Shown here in pieces: positions 1 through 8,100 of a stretch of 9,123 nucleotides of DNA. Within the stretch, counting starts at the first letter, position 1. Each line of letters starts with the position of its first letter. A model generated the notes under the pieces. The model was not told the DNA's origin. It worked only from the letters and a program-made list of their open reading frames with translations, and did no database searches. Both the position numbers and the translations under genes were made by a program. Source of the DNA: Rubrivivax sp. (GTDB lineage Bacteria > Pseudomonadota > Gammaproteobacteria > Burkholderiales > Burkholderiaceae_C); assembly GCA_030693565.1 (NCBI GenBank), contig JAUYAJ010000737.1, forward strand, positions 1 through 9,123, in the 5' to 3' direction.

Positions 1-29
1 GGTTGAAGCAGCGGTCATTCTCGGAGGCG

Positions 30-65
30 GTCGGGCATTGGGTCGGGCCCGACCCAATGCCCGAC
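30..65. repeat. Perfect 36-bp palindrome upstream of fadD
   Basis: Two 18-base arms, GTCGGGCATTGGGTCGGG (30-47) and its exact reverse complement (48-65), abut with no spacer and no mismatch. Inside it the heptamer GTCGGGC occurs directly at 30 and 42, and its complement GCCCGAC at 47 and 59, so each pair is offset by 12 bases. It lies 82 bases before the fadD start codon. It is not followed by a T-run, so it is not a classical intrinsic terminator on the plus strand. It could be a binding site for a dimeric or tetrameric regulator, a terminator-like RNA hairpin for an unseen upstream gene, or an extragenic palindromic element. The symmetry is certain; the role is not. Confidence 0.9.
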
Positions 66-147
66 AGCCTTCTAGGAGCCGCTATCGAATCCCCTGATGC
101 TGCGGCGCCGGGGCGACCCTCAGAATCCAGCCCATGGAGCGAGGGGC

Positions 148-1821
148 ATGGACAAGATCTGGCTGAAGCAATACCCGGCAGGGGTGCCGGCGCAGGTCGA
201 CACCAGCCGCTATGCCTCGCTGGTCGCCTTGCTTGACGAGAGCCTGCGTCAGTACCGCAAGTTGCCGGCCTTTTTGTTCATGGGCCGCAGCATCAGCTAC
301 GCCGAGGTCGACGACATGTCGCGCGCCTTTGCCGCCTACCTGCAGTCGCTGGGCCTGGCGCGCGGCGACCGCGTCGCCGTGATGATGCCCAACGTGCCGC
401 AATACCCGGTGGCGGTGGCCGGCATCCTGCGCGCCGGCTGTGTGGTGGTCAACGTCAACCCGCTGTACACGCCGCGCGAACTAGAACACCAGCTCAAGGA
501 TTCGGGCGCGAAGGCGATCGTGATCCTGGAGAACTTCGCCGCCACGCTGCAGAAGGTGAAGGCGGCGGTGCCGATCCAGCATGTCGTGCTGGCCGCGATG
601 GGCGACTTGCTGGGCTGGGTCAAAGGCGCGATCGTCAACCACGTCGTGCGCAACGTGAAGGCCATGGTGCCGGCCTTTGAGATGCCGGGCGCGATGCGCT
701 TCAAGGACGCGCTGGCGCTGGGCGCGCGCAAGACCTATACCGAGCCCAAGCTGGGCGCCGACGACATCGCGGTGCTGCAATACACCGGCGGCACCACTGG
801 CGTCAGCAAGGGCGCGGTGCTGCTGCATCGCAACCTGGTGGCCAACCTGCTGCAGGCTCAGGCCTGGTACCAGCCGGCGCTGAAGAAGATCCCGCCGGGC
901 GAGCAAATCGTCACTGTCTGCGCGCTGCCGCTGTATCACATCTTCGGCTTCAACACGAACATGATGCTAGGCCTGCACATGGGCGGCTGCAGCCTGCTGA
1001 TCGCCAATCCGCGCGACCTGCCGGCGATGCTCAAGACCTTGTCGACCCAGCGCTTTCACAGCCTGCCGGCGGTCAACACCTTGTTCGCCGCGCTGGCCAA
1101 CCACCCGGATGCCGACAAGGTCGACTGGAGCCATCTGAAGATCAGCGTCGGCGGCGGCATGGCGGTGCAAAGCGCCACCGCGCGGCTCTGGCTGGAGAAG
1201 ACCGGCTGCCCGATCGTCGAAGGCTACGGCTTGTCGGAAACCAGCCCGTCGGTGACCTGCAACCCGATCGACGGCACGGCTTACAGCGGCAACATCGGGC
1301 TGCCGATGCCGGGCACCGAACTGGCGCTGCTTGACGACGATGGCAACGAGGTGCCCATGGGCACGCCGGGCGAGATCGCCATCCGCGGCCCGCAGGTGAT
1401 GGCCGGCTACTGGCAGCGCCCCGACGAGACCGCCCGCGTGATGACCGCCGACGGCTTCATGCGCACCGGCGATGTCGGCACCGTCGACCAGCGCGGCTAC
1501 TTCAAGATCGTCGACCGCAAGAAGGACATGATCCTGGTCAGTGGCTTCAACGTCTACCCGAACGAGGTCGAGGACGTCATCACCCAGATGCCCGGCGTGC
1601 TCGAATGCGGCGCCGTCGGTGTGCCCGACGCCAAGGCCGGCGAGGCCGTGAAGGTGGTCGTCGTGCGCCGCGATCCGGCGCTCGGCGAGGCCGACATCCG
1701 TGCTTTCTGCGAAGCCAACCTGACCGGCTACAAGCGGCCCAAAGTGATCGAGTTCCGCAGCGAGCTGCCCAAGACCGCGGTCGGCAAGATCCTGCGCCGC
1801 GAACTGCGCGACAAGAGCTGA
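148..1821 (+). CDS. fadD: Long-chain fatty-acid-CoA ligase (FadD)
   Basis: This 557-residue protein is an acyl-CoA synthetase of the ANL (AMP-forming adenylate) family. It converts a fatty acid, ATP and CoA to acyl-CoA, AMP and PPi at the inner face of the membrane, the entry step of beta-oxidation. Visible motifs are the nucleotide-binding YTGGTTGVSKG from residue 212, GYGLSE from 359, the MRTGD aspartate (D442), the hinge and FACS signature around 456-475 (DRKKDMILVSGFNVYPNEVE), and the C-terminal catalytic lysine K547 in TAVGKILRRELR. Length matches E. coli FadD (about 560). I chose the ATG at 148 because MDKIWLKQYPAGVP is the typical FadD N-terminus and GGAG lies at 136-139, eight bases upstream. 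An in-frame ATG at 97 would add 17 atypical residues and lacks a ribosome binding site. The gene ends 19 bases from the convergent membrane-protein gene, with no clear terminator between them. The exact chain-length preference cannot be read from sequence. Confidence 0.93.
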   Translation: MDKIWLKQYPAGVPAQVDTSRYASLVALLDESLRQYRKLPAFLFMGRSISYAEVDDMSRAFAAYLQSLGLARGDRVAVMMPNVPQYPVAVAGILRAGCVVVNVNPLYTPRELEHQLKDSGAKAIVILENFAATLQKVKAAVPIQHVVLAAMGDLLGWVKGAIVNHVVRNVKAMVPAFEMPGAMRFKDALALGARKTYTEPKLGADDIAVLQYTGGTTGVSKGAVLLHRNLVANLLQAQAWYQPALKKIPPGEQIVTVCALPLYHIFGFNTNMMLGLHMGGCSLLIANPRDLPAMLKTLSTQRFHSLPAVNTLFAALANHPDADKVDWSHLKISVGGGMAVQSATARLWLEKTGCPIVEGYGLSETSPSVTCNPIDGTAYSGNIGLPMPGTELALLDDDGNEVPMGTPGEIAIRGPQVMAGYWQRPDETARVMTADGFMRTGDVGTVDQRGYFKIVDRKKDMILVSGFNVYPNEVEDVITQMPGVLECGAVGVPDAKAGEAVKVVVVRRDPALGEADIRAFCEANLTGYKRPKVIEFRSELPKTAVGKILRRELRDKS

Positions 1822-1840
1822 GCGTTTCCTGACCCTTTCC

Positions 1841-3073
1841 TCAAGCCTTGGAGGCGCCTTTGGCGTCGTCGCCCTGGCGGAAGTTGCGGATCAGGCGGTC
1901 GAGCAGCGAGAACAAGCTGTCGATGCTGTAGCCGGCGAGGAAGGCGATGCCGAAGGACAGCGACGACACCGGGATGGCGGTCGAGATCGGCGACGCCGCG
2001 CTGGGCACCCAGAACCAGCCGATGATGATGCCGGCCAGCCCGCCCAGCGCCACCCGCAGCAGCAGCGACAGCAGGTCGACGATGCGCGCGTCGCCCTGCG
2101 TTCTGGAGACACCGTTGCCGTGCAGCAGGTCGCGCAGCAGGAAGACGCAGGCGCCCAGCAAGCCGTAGAGCCCGGGCAGCAGCCACGACACCAGCAGGCT
2201 GACCTTGTTGCGGGTGGCGTAGACCATCGACACCATCGGATAGCTGTGGTCGCGCTCGATGCTGAGCGATTGCACAAAGCAGGCCATGCTGGCCTGCAGG
2301 TTCTCGAGCCCGGCGCGAGCGCCGTTGGGCGCAGCGCGGCCGACCAGCACCGGCGTGGCAACGCCCGGCGCGGCCGGGCAGTTCAGCGCCGCAGCGCCGA
2401 GTTCGCCGTTGCCTTGGCCCTCGCGAGGCGGCGCCGAGGCAGTCATCGGCGGGGTGGGCACGGCGCTGAACTCGGCGGCGCTGGCGTCGTCGGTGAGCTG
2501 CGGCAGGTAGCGGATGACGGCCGAGTCGAGCAGCAAGTCCTGGACCGCCGAGCGCTTCTCGTACAGGCGTTTGGCGTCGCTGACCAGTTGCTGGTAACTG
2601 TCGAGCTGGGTCAGCGGCGGGCCCTTGACCGTGAGCACACGCTCGTAGTGATGCAGCTTCCAGGCCTGGTAAAGCTTCTCCTGCAGGCGCTCGCCCTGCA
2701 AGTCCTGGTATTCGCGCAAGGCCAGATCGGCTTTGTGGAGCTCGGAACTCTGGAAGGCCAGGTAAAGGGTCAGCAGCAGCGTCATGAAGCCGACCAGGTA
2801 GGGCGTGGCGCGGGCGGCGTGGCGGCTCAGCCGACCCATGACGGTGCTGCGGCGAATCAGTTGATGCAGTGGCATCTGCGCTGCCCGCGAGACCTTCTGC
2901 ACCTCGGCCATCAGCGGCGCCATCGCCGGCGTCTCACCGCGCGCACGCGCCTGCTCGGCGCTGTCCAGGGCCTCGAAGATGCGGCTGTTGGGTGGCAGCG
3001 ACGCGTGGCGCGATGCATAGATCGCCAGTAACCTGGCTTCTTGCAGCGCGGTGTCGATGGTCGAGGGCTTCAC
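1841..3073 (-). CDS. Four-helix membrane protein with a large predicted periplasmic domain, unknown function
   Basis: I do not recognise this 410-residue protein. Hydrophobic segments lie at about residues 91-107, 291-313, 337-356 and 370-390. Basic residues around 74-88, 314-330 and 393-406 put the N-terminus, the second loop and the C-terminus in the cytoplasm. Residues 108-290 would then be periplasmic: first a charged, probably helical or coiled-coil stretch (110-180), then an Ala/Pro-rich linker (200-250), with cysteines C232 and C265 that could form a disulfide. Both G+C-rich codon use and the hydrophobic pattern support real coding, and the competing plus-strand frames look like shadows. 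The start is a GTG at 3073-3071, the first start codon after the in-frame TGA that ends the upstream gene. No Shine-Dalgarno sequence precedes it, which suggests translational coupling to the secreted-peptide gene 12 bases upstream. A role in envelope signalling or transport is possible but unsupported. Confidence 0.75.
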   Translation of the reverse strand: MKPSTIDTALQEARLLAIYASRHASLPPNSRIFEALDSAEQARARGETPAMAPLMAEVQKVSRAAQMPLHQLIRRSTVMGRLSRHAARATPYLVGFMTLLLTLYLAFQSSELHKADLALREYQDLQGERLQEKLYQAWKLHHYERVLTVKGPPLTQLDSYQQLVSDAKRLYEKRSAVQDLLLDSAVIRYLPQLTDDASAAEFSAVPTPPMTASAPPREGQGNGELGAAALNCPAAPGVATPVLVGRAAPNGARAGLENLQASMACFVQSLSIERDHSYPMVSMVYATRNKVSLLVSWLLPGLYGLLGACVFLLRDLLHGNGVSRTQGDARIVDLLSLLLRVALGGLAGIIIGWFWVPSAASPISTAIPVSSLSFGIAFLAGYSIDSLFSLLDRLIRNFRQGDDAKGASKA

Positions 3074-3085
3074 GGTCGCGGTGGC

Positions 3086-3298
3086 TCAGCGCAGCCGGCC
3101 CTGGACCCAGCCGTTAGGCCCCTGGCAGGCGCAGGGTGCGCCGGGGGGGCCCGGCTTGACGGCATGGCACCAGCCTGCCGGGGTGACGCAGATGGTGCCG
3201 GGCGGCGCGTTGGCCGGCGGCGTGGCCATCACGGGCGGCGACAGCAGCGCCGCTGCGGCGACGCAGACCACTGCGAACCGGGCGTCAATGGACATCAT
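3086..3298 (-). CDS. Small secreted cysteine-containing protein, unknown function
   Basis: This is a 70-residue product with an N-terminal signal peptide: MMSIDAR, then a hydrophobic core (FAVVCVAAAALLS), then a likely signal peptidase I site after V-M-A at residue 25. The mature peptide of about 45 residues is rich in Pro and Gly and has four cysteines, C37, C44, C56 and C58 (spacing C-x6-C-x11-C-x-C), compatible with two disulfides or a metal site after export. The frame stays open upstream to 3487, but I start at 3298 because AGGAG stands five bases before this ATG and the signal peptide begins here. A second ATG directly follows (3295), giving eight-base spacing and a 69-residue product. 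The stop is 12 bases from the GTG start of the membrane-protein gene, so the two probably form an operon. Small secreted proteins with a GAPCxC-like C-terminus are common in proteobacteria, but I cannot assign a function. Confidence 0.7.
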   Translation of the reverse strand: MMSIDARFAVVCVAAAALLSPPVMATPPANAPPGTICVTPAGWCHAVKPGPPGAPCACQGPNGWVQGRLR

Positions 3299-3303
3299 GG
3301 CAA

Positions 3304-3308
3304 CTCCT
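3304..3308 (-). promoter_or_regulatory. Shine-Dalgarno AGGAG that sets the start of the secreted-peptide gene
   Basis: On the minus strand AGGAG is followed by five bases and then ATGATG, so either methionine can initiate. It decides against the longer upstream extension of the same frame (to 3487), which would bury the signal peptide behind about 63 arginine- and proline-rich residues. Confidence 0.65.
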
Positions 3309-3365
3309 GGGTCACTGCCATCGCGCGCCGGGGTCCCGGCGGCGCTGGCGGCGTTCAATCTACGC

Positions 3366-3386
3366 CTGGCAGGGCCGCGCTGCCAG
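3366..3386. repeat. 7-bp inverted repeat in the divergent intergenic region
   Basis: CTGGCAG (3366-3372) and its exact complement CTGCCAG (3380-3386) flank seven bases. It sits about midway in the 157-base gap between the divergent secreted-peptide and dehydrogenase genes, where an operator could serve either promoter. Inverted repeats this short arise by chance in G+C-rich DNA, so the regulatory reading is speculative. I could not find convincing -10/-35 boxes in this gap. Confidence 0.3.
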
Positions 3387-3422
3387 TGCCGACCAAGGGG
3401 GGCGGGCGCCGGCACGACGCTT

Positions 3423-3450
3423 GATCGCCGGCTGTGAAGCCGGCAAGATC
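3423..3450 (+). promoter_or_regulatory. Possible hairpin just before the dehydrogenase start codon
   Basis: GATC-GCCGGC (3423-3432) and GCCGGC-aa-GATC (3439-3450) can pair around a six-base loop, with a two-base bulge. The structure ends five bases before the ATG at 3456, where a ribosome binding site would be expected; no good Shine-Dalgarno sequence is visible there. It could lower translation of the dehydrogenase or mark its leader, but no regulator or ligand is implied by the sequence. Confidence 0.25.
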
Positions 3451-3455
3451 CCGCC

Positions 3456-5036
3456 ATGACGAACCCGCCCGCTCCGTTTCGCCTCACCTACGCCACGATG
3501 TTCGACCCGCCGGCCGATCTGCACCAGCGCTTCGAGGTGTCGCTGGCGCGTGCCCACCGGCGTCGCGGCGCCGAGTTGCCGATGTCGGTCGGTGGCCAGG
3601 ATCGGGGCGCCGAGCAATGGGCCCAGCAGCGCTCACCGATTCAGCGCGACTGGCTGCTCGGGCGCTTCCCGCTTGGAACCGCTGCCGACGCGGCCGCCGC
3701 GGTGGCGGCGGCGGCGCAAGCCGGGCCGGGCTGGGCCGCAACGCCCTATGGCGAACGGTGCCGGCTGTTGCGCCGCGCCGCCAGCTTGATCGACGAGCAA
3801 GTCTTCGAGCTGGCGGCGGCGCTGGCGCTGGAAGTCGGCAAGAACCGCATGGAGGCCTTGGGTGAGGCGCAGGAAACCGCCGACCTGATCCGCTGGTACT
3901 GCGACCAGATGGACGAACACGCGGGTTTTGACCGCGTGCTGCCGAACGACCCGTTGACCAGCCATGTCAGCCGCAACCGCACGCGGCTCAAGCCTTATGG
4001 CGTCTGGGCCGTGGTGGCGCCGTTCAACTTCCCGCAGGCGCTGGCCGGTGGCCCGATTGCGGCGGCACTGGTGGCCGGCAACACGGTGGTCTTCAAGGTC
4101 GCCAGCGACACCGCCTAGAGTGGCCGCGCGCTGCTCGACATCTTCCTGGCCGCGGGGCTGCCGCCGGGCGTGCTCAACCTGCTCAGCGGCGCCGGCGCCG
4201 AGGTGGGCGCGGCCTTGATGCAGCAGCCAGCGCTGGCCGGCGCCACCTTCACCGGCTCGCATGCCGTGGGCATGGACTTGCTGCGGCGCTTCGCGGCCGG
4301 CGACCGGCCGCGGCCGCTGATCGCCGAGATGGGTGGCAAGAACGCTGCCATCGTCACTCGCCATGCCGACCTCGACCGCGCCGCCACCGGCATCGTGCGT
4401 TCGGCCTTCGGCCTGCAGGGCCAGAAGTGCTCGGCCTGCTCGCGGGTCTACGTCGAGCGGCCGGTGGCGGCGGCGCTGCGCCAGCGCCTGGTGGCGGCGA
4501 CGCAGGCGATCGCCGTCGGCGACCCCACCGATGCCCGCTTCTGGATGGGGCCGGTGATCAACGCGGCCGCCGTCAACCGCTACCGCGGCGCAGTCGACGA
4601 GCTGTCGCGCCTGGGGCGCATCGACGCTGGCGGCCAGGTGCTGGGCACCGGGGATCTGGCCGGCGGCCACTTCGTCGCCCCGACGGTAGCGGCGATCGAT
4701 CATGGCCACGCACTGTGGCGCGACGAGCTCTTTCTGCCGCTGGTGCTGGTGGACGAGGTCGACTCGCTCGACCAGGCGCTGGCGCGTGCCAACGCCAGCC
4801 CCTACGGCTTGACGGCCGGCTTCTACGGCGGCAGCGACGAGATCGAGACCTTTCTGTCCCGCATCGAGGCCGGTGTCACCTATGTCAACCGGCCACAGGG
4901 CGCGACCACCGGCGCCTGGCCGGGCTACCAGCCTTTCGGCGGCTGGAAGGGCAGCGGCAACACCGGCAAGGCGATCGGATCGTTCTGGTACCTGCCGCAA
5001 TACTTGCGCGAACAGTCGCAGACCATCGTCGATTGA
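3456..5036 (+). pseudogene. Aldehyde dehydrogenase, 1-pyrroline-5-carboxylate dehydrogenase type, interrupted by an in-frame TAG
   Basis: Read through one stop, the frame gives 526 codons, the usual length for stand-alone L-glutamate gamma-semialdehyde dehydrogenases. These oxidise the semialdehyde to glutamate with NAD+ in proline catabolism. Catalytic parts on both sides of the stop look intact: the oxyanion asparagine N191 in APFNFPQAL, NTVVFKVASDT before the stop, FTGS at 265, the general-base E291 in EMGGKNA, the nucleophile C325 in GQKCSACSR, and the C-terminal PFGGWKGSGNTGKAIGSFWYLPQY typical of this class. The TAG at codon 221 stands where relatives commonly have Trp (SDTPW-type motif), so one G-to-A change (TGG to TAG) explains it. 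As written, translation yields a 220-residue fragment without the catalytic Glu and Cys. Recent inactivation, a sequencing error or amber suppression are all possible. The ATG at 3456 is chosen because FRLTYATMFDPP fits the family N-terminus; ATG 3498 is an alternative. The substrate could be another semialdehyde. Confidence 0.85.
4116..4118 (+). other. In-frame amber codon inside the aldehyde dehydrogenase
   Basis: The codons read ACC GCC TAG AGT GGC CGC, that is D-T-A-stop-S-G-R, with the family continuing in the same frame on both sides. No base is gained or lost. It is the only TAG ending a recognised frame here: fadD, both minus-strand genes and the dehydrogenase's own end all use TGA. 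An internal GTG at 4170 could in principle start a C-terminal fragment with the catalytic Cys, but no Shine-Dalgarno sequence supports it. Confidence 0.9.
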
Positions 5037-5189
5037 CCGATTCGTTCACGGGTTGGCAGCCTCAACCTGCGGGCTGGCGCGCCGATATTGCCTTCATGCG
5101 CTGTTGCTGGAAGGCTCCGGCTTGCGCGCTCTGGAGATCGCGTGGCTGTCGTCAAAGCAGAGGTTGCTCAGTGCGGGGAAGCCGACGCC

Positions 5190-8100
5190 ATGACCGTGGC
5201 GGTTGCGGCGGCGGCTGCCGCGCCGTCGCGCGCCGGCGACGCCCGCTTCGACAGCCTGGTCGCCTTGTCCGCTGACGCTTACTGGGAGCAGGATGCGGCG
5301 CTGCGCTTCACCTTGATCACCGGCGGCAACCTGGCCGCGGCCGGCTTCGACACCGCCGACTGGCTGGGCGGCGAACTCTGGGCCGGGCCGGCGAGCACGG
5401 CCTGCGAGGGCGGCTGGGACCGGCAGCGCGCGCTGCAGCAAGGCGGGCAGGCATTTCAGGGCCTGATCTTCACGCGACCGAACGGCCGCGGCGAACGCCG
5501 CCACATCCGCTGCAGCGGCCAGCCCATTCATGACGCCGACGGCGCGCTGGTGGGCTACCGCGGCATCGCCAGCGACATCACCGACACCAAGCGCGCCGAA
5601 GACTTGTTGCGCCTGGAGCACTTGGTCAACCGCTCCCTGGCGCAGTCGAACAGCGCCGCCGGCGCGCTCGAGGCGGCGATTCGCGCCGTCTGCGAGACCG
5701 AACGCTGGGAATGCGGCCGCTACTTCTTCTGGGATCCCGAGGCCGGGTTGCTGCGCCTGGGCGCCTGCTGGGGCGTGGCCGACGCCGCGATCCAGGGTTA
5801 CGTCGAGCGCTCCCGCGAGATCACCTACGCACCCGGCGTCGGCCTGGTCGGTGCCGTCTGGCAGTCGGGCGAGCCGCTGTGGACGGCCGACATCTCGCAG
5901 GAGCCGCGCGCCGCACGCAAGGCTCGCGCCGCCGACGCGGCCATCCGCGGCGCCTTCGTCTTTCCGCTCGTCGCCGACGGCAAGCCCATCGGCGCCCTGG
6001 TGTTCAACAGCCGCGAGGTGCGCGCGCCCGAGCCGCGGCTGATCCAGGCCATCGGCGCCATCGGCGGCCAGATCGGCCAGCTCGTCCAGCGCATGCAGTC
6101 CCAGGACGTCTTGCGCGACAGCGAAGAGCGCTTTCGCGCCGTCGTCGATTCAGCCAACGAAGGCATCCTGGTCTACGACCGCGCGCTCAAGGTGGTGGCC
6201 GGCAACGCGGTCGCCGAACGCATCATCGGCCTGCCGATGGTCGAACTGATCGGCGCCGGCGGCTTCACCTCCTTGCTGCCCTGCGTCCATGAAAGTGGCG
6301 CGCCCTTGCAGCCAGCCGATCGCCCGACCCAGCTGACGGTCATTGGCGGGGTGGCGATCAGCGGCAAGATCATCGGCATCGAACGCGGCGGCGGTGCCAT
6401 CACCTGGCTGTCGGTCAACACCGGCTTCCTGCGCCGCCAGGGCGAGACCGACTTCTATGGCCTGGTGTCGACCATCAGCGACATCACGCTGCAGCGCCAG
6501 GCCGAAGCGGCGCTGCGTGAAAGCGAAGGCCGTCTGCGCAGCCTCAGTCAGCTGTCGTCGGACTGGTTCTGGGAACAGGGCGCCGACGGCCGCTACAGCC
6601 GGCTTGAAGGCCGCCATGTCAGTGGTGACAACGCCGCCTTTGCGCTCGAACTCGGGCGCACCGACGCCGAGCTCGGCACCGAGGTTGAAGGCGGCTGGCC
6701 AGCGCACCGCCAGATGCTGCTGGCGCACCAGGCCTTTCGCGACCTCGTCATGTGGCGACAACTGCCGGGCGGCAAGCTGCACCACATGAGCATCAGCGGC
6801 GAGCCTCAGTTCGACGCCCAGGGACATTTCTGCGGCTATCGCGGCGTTGGCGTCGACATCTCCGAGCGCCAGCGTGCCGACCAGTTGCGCGTGCTCGAGC
6901 ATGCGGTGAACCGCGCCCTCAACGAAGCCCGCAGCGTGGCCGAGGCATTGAAGCAGGCGCTGGCCAGCATCTGCGGTGCCGAGGGCTGGGCTTGTGGCCG
7001 CTACCTGCGTGTCGACGAAGCCGCCGGCGTGTTGCGGCTGGGTGAGGTCTGGCACTTGCCCGACCCGAACATCGAGCGCTACATCGAAGCATCGCGCACC
7101 ATGCTTTACCAGCCCGGCCTGGGCGTCGTTGGCAGGGTCTGGCAATCGGGTCAGCCACTGTGGGTGGCGGACATCAGCACCGACCCGCGGGCGGCGCGCG
7201 GCACGCTGGCGCGCGACACCGGCATGCACGGCGCCTTCGCCGTGGCGGTGGGCTCGGAAGGGGTGACGATCGGTGTGCTGATGTTCCACAGCCAGGCCAT
7301 CCGCGAGCCCGACGCCCAGCTGCTGCAGGCCATGCACATGATCGGCAGCCAGATCGGCCAGTTCCTGCAGCGCAAGAGCGCCGAGCTGTCCAGCCTGCGG
7401 CTGGCGCGGATGTTTGCCGCCCTCAGCGAGACCAACGACGCCATCCTGCATGCGCAGTCGCCCGCCGACCTGTGCCAGCGGGTCTGCGACGCCGCCGTGC
7501 ACGGCGGGCGCTTCTCGACCATCTCGATCTTCATCGACGAACCCGGCTCGACCTGGGCGCGTGCGATGGGCGGAGCGGGGCGGGCAGCCGAACGCCTGGT
7601 CCAGGCCAAGGTCTCGTTCGACGCCACCGTGGCGCAAGGGCGGGGCCTGGCCGGGATCGCCTTTCGCGACCAGCGGCCCAGCGTCAGCAACGACTACCTG
7701 AACGACGAGCGCACCGCGCCCTGGCACTCGATCGCGCAGCAGATCGGCAGCCGCGCTGCCGCGGCGTTGCCGCTGATCCGCGGCGGCCGCAGCATCGGCG
7801 CGCTGTTGATCTATGCCGACGCGGTCAACGCCTTCGACGACGAGATCCTCGCCTTGCTCGAGCGCATGACGGCCAATGTGTCGTTCGCGCTCGACAACTT
7901 CGAGCGCGCCGCCGAGCAGCAGCGCGCGGCGCAGCGCATCGAATACCTGGCCACCCACGACGGCCTGACGCAATTGCCCAACCGTGTGATGTTCAGCCAG
8001 GTGCTGAACATGGCGATCGAGTCGGCGCGGCGCCACGCCCGCGAGTTCGCCGTGCTCTTCATCGATCTGGACCGTTTCAAGGTCATCAACGACACCCTGG

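Noticed and set aside
3..236. A 77-codon frame crossing the palindrome and the fadD start
   Set aside because: It overlaps the FadD N-terminus in a different phase, reads through the palindrome and has no recognisable motif or ribosome binding site. A tail of an upstream gene in 1-20 cannot be shown either.
1822..1862. Terminator between convergent fadD and the membrane-protein gene
   Set aside because: Only a four-base stem (CGCC-TTT-GGCG) can be drawn near 1855-1865, inside coding sequence and without a T-run on either strand.
2120..3031. A 303-codon open frame on the plus strand
   Set aside because: It is the mirror of the minus-strand membrane protein. It is rich in Gln, Arg, His and Gly, without hydrophobic segments or a plausible start, whereas the minus strand shows organised transmembrane helices and positive-inside charges.
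3633..5000. A 455-codon open frame on the minus strand
   Set aside because: It is antisense to the aldehyde dehydrogenase, which has family motifs along its full length. The antisense product is low-complexity, Arg/Gln/Gly-rich and motif-free.
5075..5091. Sigma-54-like TGGCGC...TTGC before the c-di-GMP gene
   Set aside because: The GG and GC doublets are two bases too far apart for a sigma-54 promoter, and a second near match at about 5054 has the same spacing fault.
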